15,595 nt of DNA from Zygnema cylindricum (lineage: Eukaryota > Streptophyta > Zygnematophyceae > Zygnematales > Zygnemataceae). Positions 1 to 9,769 of this stretch are shown piece after piece. Every line of letters starts with the position of its first letter. The first letter of the stretch is position 1. The notes beneath the pieces were generated by a model. It had not been told where the DNA came from and made no database searches. It worked only from the letters and a program-made list of their open reading frames with translations. The position numbers and the translations under genes are program-made. Location of the stretch: positions 1 through 15,595 of the forward strand of contig JBBHKE010003387.1 of the NCBI GenBank assembly GCA_037447655.1. Reading direction: 5' to 3'.

Positions 1-58
1 ACCGATAACTATCGGTATCGGTGTTATCGCGATAACTTTTTTACCGATACACAACACT
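1..58. repeat. Cut end of an ATCG-rich repeat element
   Basis: The window opens inside a stretch dense in ATCG/CGAT words, including a perfect 14-bp palindrome GTTATCGCGATAAC at 23-36. It closes with GATACACAACACTA at about 46-59. The complete element at 14024-14332 has the same style: ATCGATAT-rich, closing with GATACCCAACAC followed by TA. I infer that this is the right end of a related element whose left part lies outside the window. The similarity is short, so the assignment is tentative. Confidence 0.4.
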
Positions 59-62
59 ACAA

Positions 63-558
63 TTTTGTCGTTACCTGAGCTCCACGGTGTGAGCACTTAG
101 CCGCAAATCGTCTAAGCGTTACATTGAACTTAGACGCAAAATGAAACGAAACGTCTTTAAATTGAAGTACTATAAGTTTTGTACGGAAATATTAATACGC
201 ACGGAACGAAAATAAACTTTGTGACTATTATAAAACGAACCGGCGTAAAAATAATGCGCGTCGTCACGCGCGACGAAATCAAGCCACACTATTTACGAAT
301 CAACAATGTTTAAATCCTATGTCTTGTACGAAAATATTAAAACGCACGAAACGAAATAAACTTTGTAGACTATAATAAAACGAGCCGGCGTAAAAATATA
401 AATTGAAATTAAATGAAAAAATGCGCGTCATCACGCGCGACGAAATCGAGCCACACTATTTACGTTTCATTTCATTTTGCGCCTAAGTTCAATGTAAACG
501 ATTAAATTTCAATTTTGCGGCTAAGTGCTCACACCGTGGAGCTCAGGTAACGACAAAA
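63..558. mobile_element. MITE-like element with perfect 45-bp terminal inverted repeats
   Basis: Bases 63-107 are an exact reverse complement of 514-558 (45 of 45). A second, slightly diverged inverted match follows inward (about 120-154 against 464-495), so the terminal arms are close to 95 bp each. The ends contain CACGGTGT (83-90) and its complement (531-538), a word also seen at the ends of the elements near 12426, 13501 and 15289. There is no reading frame of useful size inside, so the element is non-autonomous. I see no convincing target-site duplication. The superfamily is not determined. Confidence 0.8.
179..464. repeat. Internal direct duplication within the 63-558 element
   Basis: Segments 179-297 and 324-464 align in direct orientation. 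Both run from TTGTACG through AATAAACTTTGT, CCGGCGTAAAAATA and a GCGCGT-loop-ACGCGC mini-hairpin (257-272; 423-438) to CCACACTATTTACG. The second copy is 22 bp longer because of an AT-rich insertion before the hairpin. Copies are about 85-90% identical by eye. The duplication lies between the terminal inverted repeats and probably arose within the element. Confidence 0.75.
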
Positions 559-2699
559 AGTGACTGTCTGCAACCATTTTATTTACATGTGGTCGCCGCA
601 GTTTTGGTACCGTAAACGCACGCCGGCCGTGTGAATTGCTAATTTTATTATGACGGTCGACGTTCGCAAGCGCGGCAAAATTTTAAGCGTTTGAAACAAT
701 GTTATGAAAGTCAAAGATGTTCAACCGATTGACCATCAAATTTATACTCGACGGTACTTTATTTGTACCGATATGTACTTCGAACGTACATTTTTTGACA
801 AAATGACGTAAGTGACTGTGCGCAACCAAAACAGTTAGTGTCATGATCAATTCCCTTATATAATTATCACACCAATGGCAATTATCGGAACATCCATATC
901 AATTTGTTCCGGCCATTTCTCTCAGGATATCGTCAGATTCTGTAGGAACAGGTTCAAATCCTGGATTTGGCGTCGTCCTACAAGATTCGCGTTCAAGTTT
1001 TCATGGCGGCTTCTTTTCAAAAATTTGAAGTGGACGTCCGTACACATTTTGAACCTACGACGCGCAAATAGTGTGACGCCGCAACGTCTCTTTTTGAAAT
1101 TGTTCTTAGATGTACGCTAAAATTCCGTACGTATCCATGAAAATTCTGTTCAGTTTACAGAACAGAAAGTACCGATACGTGCATCGTATCTTTTCGTCAA
1201 CTTCCGTACAATTTACGTAAAAACCGTACAGTTACCGTAATTTTCTATAGGTTTCCGTAAATTTCCAGTTTCAGTTTACAGTAGACGTTTATTTTTTCAA
1301 AAGTCACGTACAATACGTAGAAACTGGAAAAAATGAAAAAATAGCGCGATTTAAACAACTAGGCCGTCAAGTAACTCGTACTTTTTGTACAGAAACCTTT
1401 GCATTGATGACCATCCAAGATGGGATTTGGTCACGAAACGCCACTCTGTTATTAGTGGAGATCAAATTGTGATTCTGATGAAATACTTATTGGTGTTGGC
1501 ACTTGCTTTTTAGGGTGCACAGTTTCCTTATGATTATGCAAGTATATTATAAAACCACAGAAACTCTAATAGCACGTAGGAAGGAGCTCGAGGAGTGAGG
1601 AGAGGCGCAGTCATTTACTTCGCTTGTTCTTGGAGATAGGGCCATATTTTTGCTTGACCGTTCTTTTTATTTTGGACACTTGGGTCCATCTTTTTGAGAT
1701 CGTGGATAGTGTGTGTACGGATATAGGCCTTATTTATGCAGTCGCCTGACCAGAGGCTCGGTTTGTTTTCTCGTGCGTTCAGGTGCAGGAAAGGGCAGAG
1801 AGGGACGGTTTAAAAGGTACCGAGTGAAAAAAAAATGAGAGAACTTGACATTATTATGAGAAATGCAAATGAATGAACATGGACATGTTAATGTAGACCA
1901 CATTAAGTTTTAGCTGATTCTCAAAGATCAATGGTCACAAGAAAGGAATGGATAACTGCTCACACATACTTGTATCTCATACAATAATCAAACTTCGAAG
2001 AAAAATCGAACTACCGTAGTGCCACACTAATTGAACTGAATGGAATTAGCAGAAAGAAAAAAACGAAATTTCAATAAAGGAACAATCCTGGACAATGGTT
2101 TACTGAGTGTATCAGTACTATAAAGGCTTAATAGCAAATAGAAAACATCTGCTAAAATCCACTAAACGTAAAATTTTGCCACACCCTCTTTTAAGCCACT
2201 TTTAAGCCTCTTTAAGTATCATTACCACTAGTTTGTGATTTTGGTCAAAAAATCGCACAGACTAATGCAATTAAACTCCAATACACCAAATTTCGCAGTA
2301 CAAAATCTAGAATATTTGACTGAAGTACAATTTTATGGATTAAAAATTTTGAACCGGTTACTGCGGTGTGGCACCACAGTATCACATCCACATACACTTT
2401 CTTGTTTTGTTAGCCTCTCCAAACCATCACACAACTTTTGAACTCTTTTGAATCTTAATTCTTTATCAAAAAACCCAGAGATAAATAAATAGACTCATCG
2501 CAAAACGACAGGACTACCCAAAACCTACATTTTATAAAATCAGCTACAACTACCCTGAAACAATAAACTACCCACATAGATACTGACAGATATCCTACAC
2601 TAAAAACAGTGGGCCGATTCTAAATATTCATTTAACTCAAGGTGGAAAAACATAAAAAACAAACAACAAAAGAAAATGTTATACAACCTCACCCCACAA
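559..2699. other. Intergenic / HCF101 3' flank, no gene recognised
   Basis: About 2.1 kb downstream of the HCF101 stop codon. Short open frames exist on both strands (longest about 80 codons at 875-1120), but none shows a recognisable protein, splice context or codon pattern. Visible structure: CCGTA repeated several times in 1120-1270; an 8-bp-arm hairpin at 1144-1167 (TTCTGTTC/GAACAGAA); and a near-identical 18-mer beginning AGTGACTGT at both 558-575 and 811-828, flanking about 240 bp. The HCF101 3' UTR must begin below 2700, but I see no clear AATAAA on the minus strand and do not call the cleavage site. Confidence 0.5.
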
Positions 2700-5600
2700 T
2701 CATGTGGTCGTTGCACTTTTCAACTCTCTAATCGCATTTGCATGATCCAAAATAGAATTTGCTCCGTCACCAGTCGGACTCACTACGGGTGTCGACGAAT
2801 CACTGGTTTCCTCATATAAAACCAAGTCGACCAATCGCTCCATTTCTATTAGTTGGTCGAAAGGTGCAATCTGGACAATTCCCACAAGTCCGGTTGTTAT
2901 CTTCCAAAATCCAAAACAAATTGACCCAAAGAATCAATGGAACCATTTGTCATTACTAGAATAAACAGTAGAGTTTAGAGTGATGATAAACTCTGTTAAG
3001 AAAAACACTAGGAAAACCAGAATCCACCTTAGTACAAAGGGGATGTGGAAGGAAAACAAAATAGACGAAAAAACGTGAACCAAAATGACATAACCAAAAG
3101 GAGGGAAAACAAAAAACAAAACTAGTAGAAGCGAAACCAAAACAAACAGATATAAAGGAGAATAAATCTCAGCCAACAGTAAAACCAATGGACCTAACAA
3201 CAACAAAACATAATTTAACCCAAATCAAATTTCCTGTGCCAAATCTTATCCCGTAAAAGGGAGCCCGTCCTTGTAAATAACCACATGAAAGGACGGTCTC
3301 CTTGAAAGGAAGGTCGGAACAAAGACTGGAGTTGTTTTTAGCATCAGACACAAAAACTGGTGTGTTTGTAGAACTTGGGGACAAAGACTTAGAAGATTAG
3401 ATATAACCACAATTCGTTTTTAAAGACTTTGAAAATCACGAATAGCTACATTTTTGTATTTATTTTTACAATCAGCAAAATAACAAAGACAACATTTTAA
3501 AAAGCTACACTTCCATAACCAAAAAATTTCACAAACCAAATTATAGAACGGAAAGAAAAAAACAACACGTAGATGAATAGACAAACAATAAAAAATAAAA
3601 ACCCATTTACACCAAAGTTAAACTCAAATATACCTGATTAAAACCATCAGGCCAAGTAATTTCCACAGCATAATTTCCCAAGGGCCGAATTGCCTCGGGT
3701 TCGATCGAATCGCTAATGTCAGAATATCGCAATTTCTGCTCTCCACTCCATTCATCCTGCGGTAAAAAAACAGGTTCACATGGGATATAAGAATGAGGTT
3801 TTCTTGGCCGGAATTGACGACGAAAGTAGGACCTGAGGACTTTTCACAAAGAAAATTAGAGGACTTGAGAAAGTTAAAAATGTTTAAGGAGTCTGAAACT
3901 GGGTAACCAAAAAAGGTAACCATAGTACATAATAAGAGAAGAAGAAGTTTGGTTTAGAGGTTTCGGTTTTTGAAAAAAAAAAAAAAATGTTTATAATTTT
4001 TTTCCTTACAATGCTTTGGGCAGACCGGTCGTTCTGTCTTACTGTCGCAGGATGCAAGAAAAATGTTTCCGTGGTGCCCGGAACACAAACTTTAATTGCC
4101 TTAAATTTCTTCTCGTATGACACCGCCGTGGCAACTGCATATGGAAAAACAAGGGGAATTAACAGGAAGTCATAAACCTTGGATAATGTTTACTACAATT
4201 TTGACCGCATCCGCATTTTCTAGACAGCATTTGTTTCTTCCTTGTTTTAAAGTTTCCCACACTAATTACGGTGAGCAGTGATACCTTCTTGACGAAGTTT
4301 GGCACACTGTTGAACCACACATGCTGCGATTTCCGAAAAAGTTTGAGCCACCACATTTTGAGGGTGGGAGACAACTTCAGGCTGACCAGCATCTCCGGCA
4401 GCCGAGAGCTGTAAAAAGAGGCGGAGAGAGGGAGAGAAGAGAGGGAAAGAGTAAGACCAAACAGAATACAGACAGGTTTAAAACCAAACAATTTTTTACA
4501 GGTTGAATGGTTCTATGTTTCTCCTACAATTGAGGTCCCTCCACTTTCACCTCTCCCCTCTCCTATGTCCCACTCTCGTCCCCATACAAAAACCTCTGAC
4601 CAAACCCAAACTCAAAACCAGCAGTCAATCCCAAACCTTAATTCTGAACTAAAATTTCAACCTCAAACCTAATCCCACAACTCAAACCTAATCCCACAAC
4701 TCAAACCTTAGCCCAAAACTCAAACCTAGCCGAAAACTCAAACCTACGCCCAAAACTCAAACCTAAGCCCACAACTCAAACCTAAGCCATCAACTCAAAA
4801 CCAAGCGATAATTAAGAGCCTACCTCTGATCGAATGGGCATCTCGAAGAGATGAGGAATTCCAAACTGTTGTACCACTTCTGCTCCTGATCCTCGTCCAA
4901 ATGGAAAATAGCGTTTACCGTCGTCGCCGTCAAAGTAGCACATGTTCTCCACAACGGCCACGCAGGGAACCTGTAAACAGCAACGAAACTGGGTGAGGGA
5001 GGACAGAAGGAGAGAAGGGGAGAGGGGAAGGTATTGGGAGGGAGAGGGGAAGGCGAAGAGGGGGAGAAGGAGAGGGGGAGGAGGAGAGGGGGGGGTGAAG
5101 GGAAGGGGGAGGGAGGGTGGGGAGAGCAATAGGAAGAAAATTGGGATACAGGTCAATAGAGGGAACGTGAGATGAACAATGGGAAAGAAAGGGGGGGAGG
5201 GAGGGAAGGAAGGAGGGAGGGAGGGAGAGAGAGAGGGGGGGAGGGGGGAGGAGAGGAGGAGGACAAGAGGGACAGAAGCAAAGAAGTGAATACCAACCTT
5301 TAATTTTGAAAACATTCGAACACCCTTAGCCACGTCAATAAACGCCAACTTTTGTGGTGTCGTCACGATCACGGCAGCTGTCACAGGAATCACCTATTCC
5401 CCCAGAAAGAACAACATAAGGACACTCAAAGATGTCCAATTCAAATTTTGAAATACCCAGAAAACTGAATTCCTTTATATTTTCAGTATAAGTAAGAACT
5501 GCATTGGCAAGTTTTAGCATCATTGATTGGCCCTAATGTCAGCACAATATCTACAAACCAGATCCGCTCCACTCTAACTCATGTTTTTCAAAAAACAGAA

Positions 5601-8600
5601 TTTCCTATTTTTTCTTAAAAAAACCGTTCGGTGGAATTTGTTTATGAATAGTGTGGATAACACTAATGGTTGGAAGTGTAGTGATCTGAAAGGGTACAGC
5701 AAGCTAACATTGTATCGGTGTAAGGTTCTGAGGTATAGGAGCAAACTAAGGATGATTCCCAACTGTTAGTATATCTAATTAAGAGAGAAAAGATTCATAC
5801 ATTTGCTACTAACTTATGAACAATACTACTCCACTGCGGTGAGTTCAAATCCAAACTTTTGGTTCAGGATAAAATGGTCCATATGATTAGAGACACAAAG
5901 ATTTTATGAGATGGATGCAAACTATAAGCTTGTTTAACTCAGTTGTAAACACCATTATTGGCTGTGGATGTATGAGACTTGTAAATGTTGTAGCCAAGAC
6001 TAAGTATACTGAAAAATTGGAACTAACCTGACACAAAGTGAGCTGAATATCGCCTGTTCCAGGTGGCATGTCAATAACAAGATAGTCCAATTCACCCCTG
6101 CAATCAAGAGGACATTTTGAGAGAGGAAGAGGCATATGAAAAGAAATAGTTTTTTTTCTCTCTCTTCTCAATTCCCTCTAACCATTCTAAACTGCTTCAA
6201 GAGAGACAAAGAGAGAAAAAGAAAAAGACATTGTATTATATCCCCAATTCCATTTACGATTATTTCTCTCCCGCTTCATATTTACACATTTTTTCTCCAG
6301 TATTGGTTCACCATAGGTCAGTGTTGGTTTATTAGTGTTAAACCTCTCGCCATAAGTAGTCTCGGCCACACTAGTACGGATTTCCATATGTACAACATAA
6401 AATTGTTTCCGCCACAAGTTTCAAGTGGATTGCATGAGGTAGTGTGGAAAACACTCTATTAGTCTACTCAACTTCGTGCTCGCAATGTTGAATTTATACA
6501 TAAATGTACAAATGTGAAATTCCCTGCTCGCCCCTCTTCCATGTTACAGCTTCCCAGTTTCTACTCCGGTTTGTTTCAAGTTGTTTAGTGATGAGATGAC
6601 AGGGTTCCTGTTCCATGTGACAACAGCTTACCAGTTGGTGGTGGTAAGGAGCTGGTTGATGACTCCGGACACCATGGGACCCCTCATGATGGCACTACCT
6701 TGCCCAGCATAACCAAATGAGATAAGCTTCACTCCCATGTACTCCGTAGGCTCGATCATTCGAGTTTCAGCATCCTGGGCATTGAAAAACGTAAAATACA
6801 CTTGTCCACTATAGTGAGCATAAGGGTCCAAACGAGCATAAGGTGCCATTGTTTTTGGACAGTAGTTACTTGAAGGAAAAATGGGTATGGATCACTTCCG
6901 CATCCAGATTTAAGGAAATGCTTTGATGCTTAATGGGTTTGCTAACTTCATACAATCATCCAAGTTTTGAGCATTTGCAAAGGACCCTGTGGGACAAACG
7001 TTTTACCATTTGCAACACTTTGAGTTCTGGAGACACCATAGTGGGAAGAGAGGGTCCATAAATATCTGCGTCAAAAATCCCAACTCTTGCGCCCATACCC
7101 AAAAGCGAATATGCCAAATTTACAGCAACGGTAGATTTTCCAACTCCTCCCTGAATCAGAAACCACAAACGCGATATTCCAGTTATTTGTTTCGATTTCA
7201 AATGAACAAGTGTGTAACAAACAGAGCTAAAATATACTTTTAAGGGACATAAATTATAAGAAGAGCCATGGAATATCTGTACAGATCAGGAGCAGCAACA
7301 TAATCCTTCTCTTGTGTACTCGAAATTTTGTAGATCATAGAGATATCCCATCCATAACCATTAATGACACGAGTAATCCAAAAAGTGTTTTCTCCTATTT
7401 TCGCAAATCACATGGCCAACTCCAGAAATTCATGTCAGGCATTTATTTTCTTGCTGTAACTGTTACCAGTGTCTTTAGCTTTAATATGAAACTATGGTTG
7501 TTCGTCGCCATAAGGCAGCATTCAAGAATACAGTAGAATTCAAATGATGTTTGGAGAATACGAGATGCATATATAAGCTTTGTTAACAATGAAGACTTGA
7601 AAATGTAGAAGCGAGCAAGATCCTCTCAAATGCGTTCGCTTCTGGGAGACTGTAACATCCACCTCTGTCCTAACACTGACTTTGACTTTCTTGATAGATA
7701 ACAGGAAGTAAGAAACATCGTAATCATCATCGTCATCATGCTTGCCGGCAAGTTACCTGTACTAGTGTTTCTTGACACCAATATTGAACTGTTCACAAAA
7801 GGTCTCCTGAAGAAATTCCTAAAGGACTGTTGAAGGGCGTCTAACTCACCTTGCAACTTGAGACAGCAATAATGTTGGACACACGTGAGAGACCCAGAGG
7901 AACATCTTGCGGCAAAAGAGGTCTTGGCGCTTGTGCTGACATAGTTAACTGAATGTCCTTCACCCAAGGTAGAGAACCGACATATGCCCGTGCCTGGCGT
8001 TCAAACTGTGCATAACAGCAAAACAACATAACAACATTCCAACATCCGTTAAGACACATTATATTGAACCAGATTCCGCTTGAAAAGGAGTTTTCACATT
8101 TCCCGTTTAAGCATTCAGCTGTATTGGGCGCACTCTAGCAATAACACTTAAGCATTTAGTTGCTGCACTTGAAAAAGTTAAAAATTATATAAGAATGGTC
8201 AAGGTTGGGATATCAGAACCATACTTCATCTTTAACAGGGCAGGCCGGAGTGGTCAATTCAAGACGAAATGCAACAGTACCCTCTTCCAAATCGACATTC
8301 AAATCTTTAATAAATCCGCAGGATACAATATCGGTTCCAAAATCGGGGTCAATAATGCGTGATAGCTGTCCCAGTACGGCCTTCTCGGCATCTGCTACTG
8401 AAGCCCTAAGCCATGCACATCAATAAGAGTCAGGTTTTCTCCCCAGAATATTTCCAATGTTTGGCAATCACACTCTATTTTAATATCACCTCCAATTATG
8501 ATTTGAATTAAGATTTAGGTCCTTTTTCGCTATGTGCGGAACACGTCCACATAATTTTTGTAGAACTAGCGCTCTTAATGTAACGCACTATGAAATTTTC

Positions 8601-9769
8601 TGCCAGTACTTTCCACAAATCTTCGACTTCCGAACAATTTGTTCCATAAAGATGCTACTTCCTTTGTTTCGACTATATGGTGTATAGAATACATAACGTT
8701 CCTGGTGATAAAAACACGGTAAGTGACACATTCTCGAAGTGCTCTGAATTCAATAAAGACTTGTTGTTAGCCTTGCATGATAATTAACAATGGGCAACCG
8801 CCTTAAAAGTTTTCACAGCCACTACCGGCATTTTTCTATAAGCAGAAATGCCCACGCGTTATTCACAAATGTATTGTTCACGTATTAAAGCACATTCCTG
8901 AGCAAAACCACCTTCTGCAATTGTCTAATGCATAGGTTGACACTGTGTATTGGGGGGCTTGAGAGCTTAGGACAAAAAACTTGCCAGAGGAGGCAGCAAT
9001 TGTAGAAGAGGCTTCACAAACTGTTGTAGAACGTCGCTTTTTCAAATGAAGGCTTGGAGCACAAAGGTGGCTAATTCGCAAAGATAAAGTCAACTTTGAA
9101 AGAGAAGCTTCCGTTTGAATGGTTGTGAAGCCACTGCAAGGCAATACCTGGCAGCCTATACCCAGTAACCAAGCATTGATTGTAAAGAAGAACAAGCATG
9201 AAACAAAGGAGCGAAAAAGGAGGATGAAGAGAAGAGAAAAGACTGAAAAACGGAAGGTAACATGAATTTCTAATTTACTAAAATATCTCGCCAACTAAGT
9301 AATAAGCAAGTTAATGAGTTAAAAAAGCTAGCTCCATTCCAAAGAACCGGCGATATTGAATTTCAGTTCACATAAGAATAAGAACTACACCTGTGTTTAA
9401 GTCAGCTAGTAATACCACGTGTACATTTTTCTTTTTAGTTAATAATTAATATTTTTTCTGAAGGATAAGGATAAAGAAGAGAGACTTTGCAATTCCAGAA
9501 CCACACGAATGAGTATCTGTAACCAATCTCCATTTGTTCCTTCAAGAAATCTCCTCACATGACCATAAATAATGACTTAAAATGGACAGTGGCACTCAAC
9601 AGGTGGATTCTGCAACTGACAACTTAAAAAAATAAAAACCTAAAGTAAGCTTTAACAGCTGCTTACTCTTTTGCCCTCTCTCTCCTCTCGATGAAGACCG
9701 CCATTTGGAAACTCTTTCAGCCAGGCAAGAGCCACCACCACTCCGCAACGCCCACGTGGCAGCCTCCAT
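2700..9769 (-). CDS. HCF101: HCF101, chloroplast P-loop ATPase / [4Fe-4S] cluster carrier, 13 exons
   Basis: In plants HCF101 binds a [4Fe-4S] cluster in the stroma and is needed for photosystem I assembly. Exons in transcript order: 9667-9769, 8985-9155, 8225-8397, 7850-8005, 7007-7150, 6632-6774, 6028-6097, 5298-5393, 4824-4970, 4285-4408, 4010-4134, 3634-3756, 2700-2870. They sum to 1746 nt, 581 residues plus TGA; I recall about 532 residues for the Arabidopsis protein. Order of parts: transit peptide (about 1-85), MIP18/DUF59-type domain (about 93-178), Mrp-type ATPase (about 190-400), DUF971 domain (about 445-541), then a 40-residue tail. Deviant Walker A KGGVGKST is at 201-208 and Walker [11 protein letters not shown] at 304-313. 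Cysteines 144, 363 and 436 sit where HCF101 has its conserved ones. The ATG at 9769 has an in-frame TGA 15 bases before it. Eleven introns are GT-AG; intron 2 appears to be GC-AG. Exons 3-13 are secure from family similarity; exons 1-2 rest on phase, splice sites and composition. Confidence 0.96.
2823..4134 (-). other. HCF101: HCF101 exons 11-13: DUF971 domain
   Basis: Exons 11 (4010-4134), 12 (3634-3756) and the first part of 13 encode about residues 444-541. Recognisable stretches are [42 protein letters not shown] and [14 protein letters not shown]. This C-terminal DUF971 domain separates HCF101 from plain Mrp/NBP35/INDL proteins. The acceptor of intron 10 (4135-4284) completes Val443 across a phase-1 junction. 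Beyond residue 541 a Ser/Thr/Asp-rich tail runs to the stop at 2700; see the finding on the tail. Confidence 0.95.
2871..3633 (-). other. HCF101: HCF101 intron 12, longest intron, no internal gene
   Basis: A 763-bp phase-0 intron from donor GTATAT to acceptor GTCCAG before IAPFDQL. It is AT-rich with long A-rich plus-strand stretches (T-rich in the transcript). I see no inserted element with inverted repeats and no coding segment. The other large introns (4: 7151-7849; 6: 6098-6631; 7: 5394-6027) likewise hold nothing I can name, apart from an imperfect TCATCATCGTCATCATG run near 7724 in plus-strand coordinates. Confidence 0.7.
4662..4804. repeat. 19-bp minisatellite in HCF101 intron 9
   Basis: About seven head-to-tail units of the type CTCAAACCTAAGCCCACAA, one of them 18 bp, diverging mainly in the CTAAGCC part. 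The array lies inside intron 9 (4409-4823) and stops just before the exon 9 donor at 4824. Upstream in the same intron, 4590-4661 holds looser CCCAAACC-like words that may be decayed units. It is weakly reminiscent of plant telomere CCCTAAA but does not match it. Confidence 0.85.
4824..7150 (-). other. HCF101: HCF101 exons 5-9: Mrp/NBP35-type ATPase core
   Basis: Five exons (7007-7150, 6632-6774, 6028-6097, 5298-5393, 4824-4970) encode residues 202-401. Visible elements are GGVGKST completing the deviant Walker [15 protein letters not shown] after it, [18 protein letters not shown] and [15 protein letters not shown], Walker [11 protein letters not shown], and [16 protein letters not shown]. 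Then comes VVENMCYF, with a single cysteine where cytosolic and bacterial relatives usually carry CxxC. Relative to the Arabidopsis protein as I recall it, one residue is inserted in FDGDDGKRY. Intron 6 splits Trp297 (phase 2); introns 5, 7 and 8 are phase 0. Confidence 0.96.
4971..5297 (-). repeat. HCF101: HCF101 intron 8, long polypyrimidine (plus-strand GGGA) tract
   Basis: Intron 8 is GTTGGT...TTTACAG, phase 0, 327 bp. From about 4989 to 5275 the plus strand is almost pure G and A, with runs of GGGA, GGA and GAGA, so the transcript strand is almost pure C and T. Such mirror-like purine tracts can form triplex (H-DNA) or G-quadruplex structures. The intron length is a multiple of three and it has no in-frame stop, so exon 8, intron 8 and exon 9 form one continuous frame (4812-5393). 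The compositional bias alone can explain this, because stop codons need purines. Confidence 0.85.
7850..8397 (-). other. HCF101: HCF101 exons 3-4: MIP18/DUF59-type domain
   Basis: Exon 3 (8225-8397) encodes residues 93-149 with [16 protein letters not shown] and [10 protein letters not shown], the signature stretches of the MIP18/DUF59 iron-sulfur assembly domain that HCF101 carries in front of its ATPase. Exon 4 (7850-8005, residues 150-201) completes the domain through [13 protein letters not shown] and starts the ATPase with [10 protein letters not shown]. Intron 3 (8006-8224) is GTATGG...CACAG, phase 0. Cys144, in the ACPVKD motif, is one of the cysteines thought to matter for cluster binding in the plant protein. 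Confidence 0.95.
8398..8984 (-). other. HCF101: HCF101 intron 2, probable GC-AG intron
   Basis: Exon 3 begins after TTCAG at 8398-8399 and needs an upstream exon ending one base into a codon. At 8979-8984 exon 2 is followed by GCAAGT, the consensus donor of GC-AG introns. Splicing there joins TCT-G to TA-GCA, giving Ser-Val-Ala-Asp, and keeps the frame. No GT nearby in exon 2 is in phase except GTGAAG at 9012-9017, a weaker donor that would drop eleven residues. The GC donor is therefore preferred, but not proven. Confidence 0.6.
8985..9769 (-). other. HCF101: HCF101 exons 1-2: predicted chloroplast transit peptide
   Basis: Exon 1 (9667-9769) starts [13 protein letters not shown] and ends in phase 1 at donor GTAAGC. 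Intron 1 is 9156-9666 with acceptor TATAG. Exon 2 (8985-9155) continues in the only phase-1 frame that stays open from a nearby AG. The roughly 90 joined residues are rich in Ser, Thr, Ala, Arg and Leu and poor in acids, with [13 protein letters not shown] near the end, as in stromal transit peptides. No hydrophobic signal peptide precedes it, which argues against a secondary plastid. An alternative reading of exon 2 begins further upstream at 9294, but it would ignore exon 1 and place the acceptor tract in the coding frame. An RNA read across 9667/9155 would settle the join. Confidence 0.72.

Noticed and set aside
912-975. tRNA or tRNA-derived SINE (GGTTCAAATCC box B-like word at 951-961)
   Set aside because: The T-stem is only four pairs plus a mismatch, the possible acceptor arms do not pair, the span is about ten bases too short, and no A box is present at the right distance.
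875-1120. 81-codon plus-strand frame
   Set aside because: No recognisable domain, no supporting splice or promoter context, and composition like the surrounding non-coding DNA.
1353-1515. Stop-free plus-strand stretch of about 50 codons containing DDHPRWDLVTKRHSVISG
   Set aside because: It looks protein-like at a glance, but it has no start, no recognised family and no neighbouring exon. Too weak to call a gene fragment.
4812-5393. A 193-codon minus-strand open frame that looks like a separate Pro/Ser-rich gene
   Set aside because: It is exon 8, intron 8 and exon 9 of HCF101 read through. The Pro/Ser-rich middle is the translated pyrimidine tract, and both borders carry good splice sites that restore the conserved SKLK-VPCVAV junction.
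2700-9769. Several separate bacterial Mrp/ParA-like genes or gene fragments
   Set aside because: The fragments all lie on one strand in the correct order. Every gap has splice-type borders (one with a GC donor), and the joined frame runs without a phase error to a single stop.
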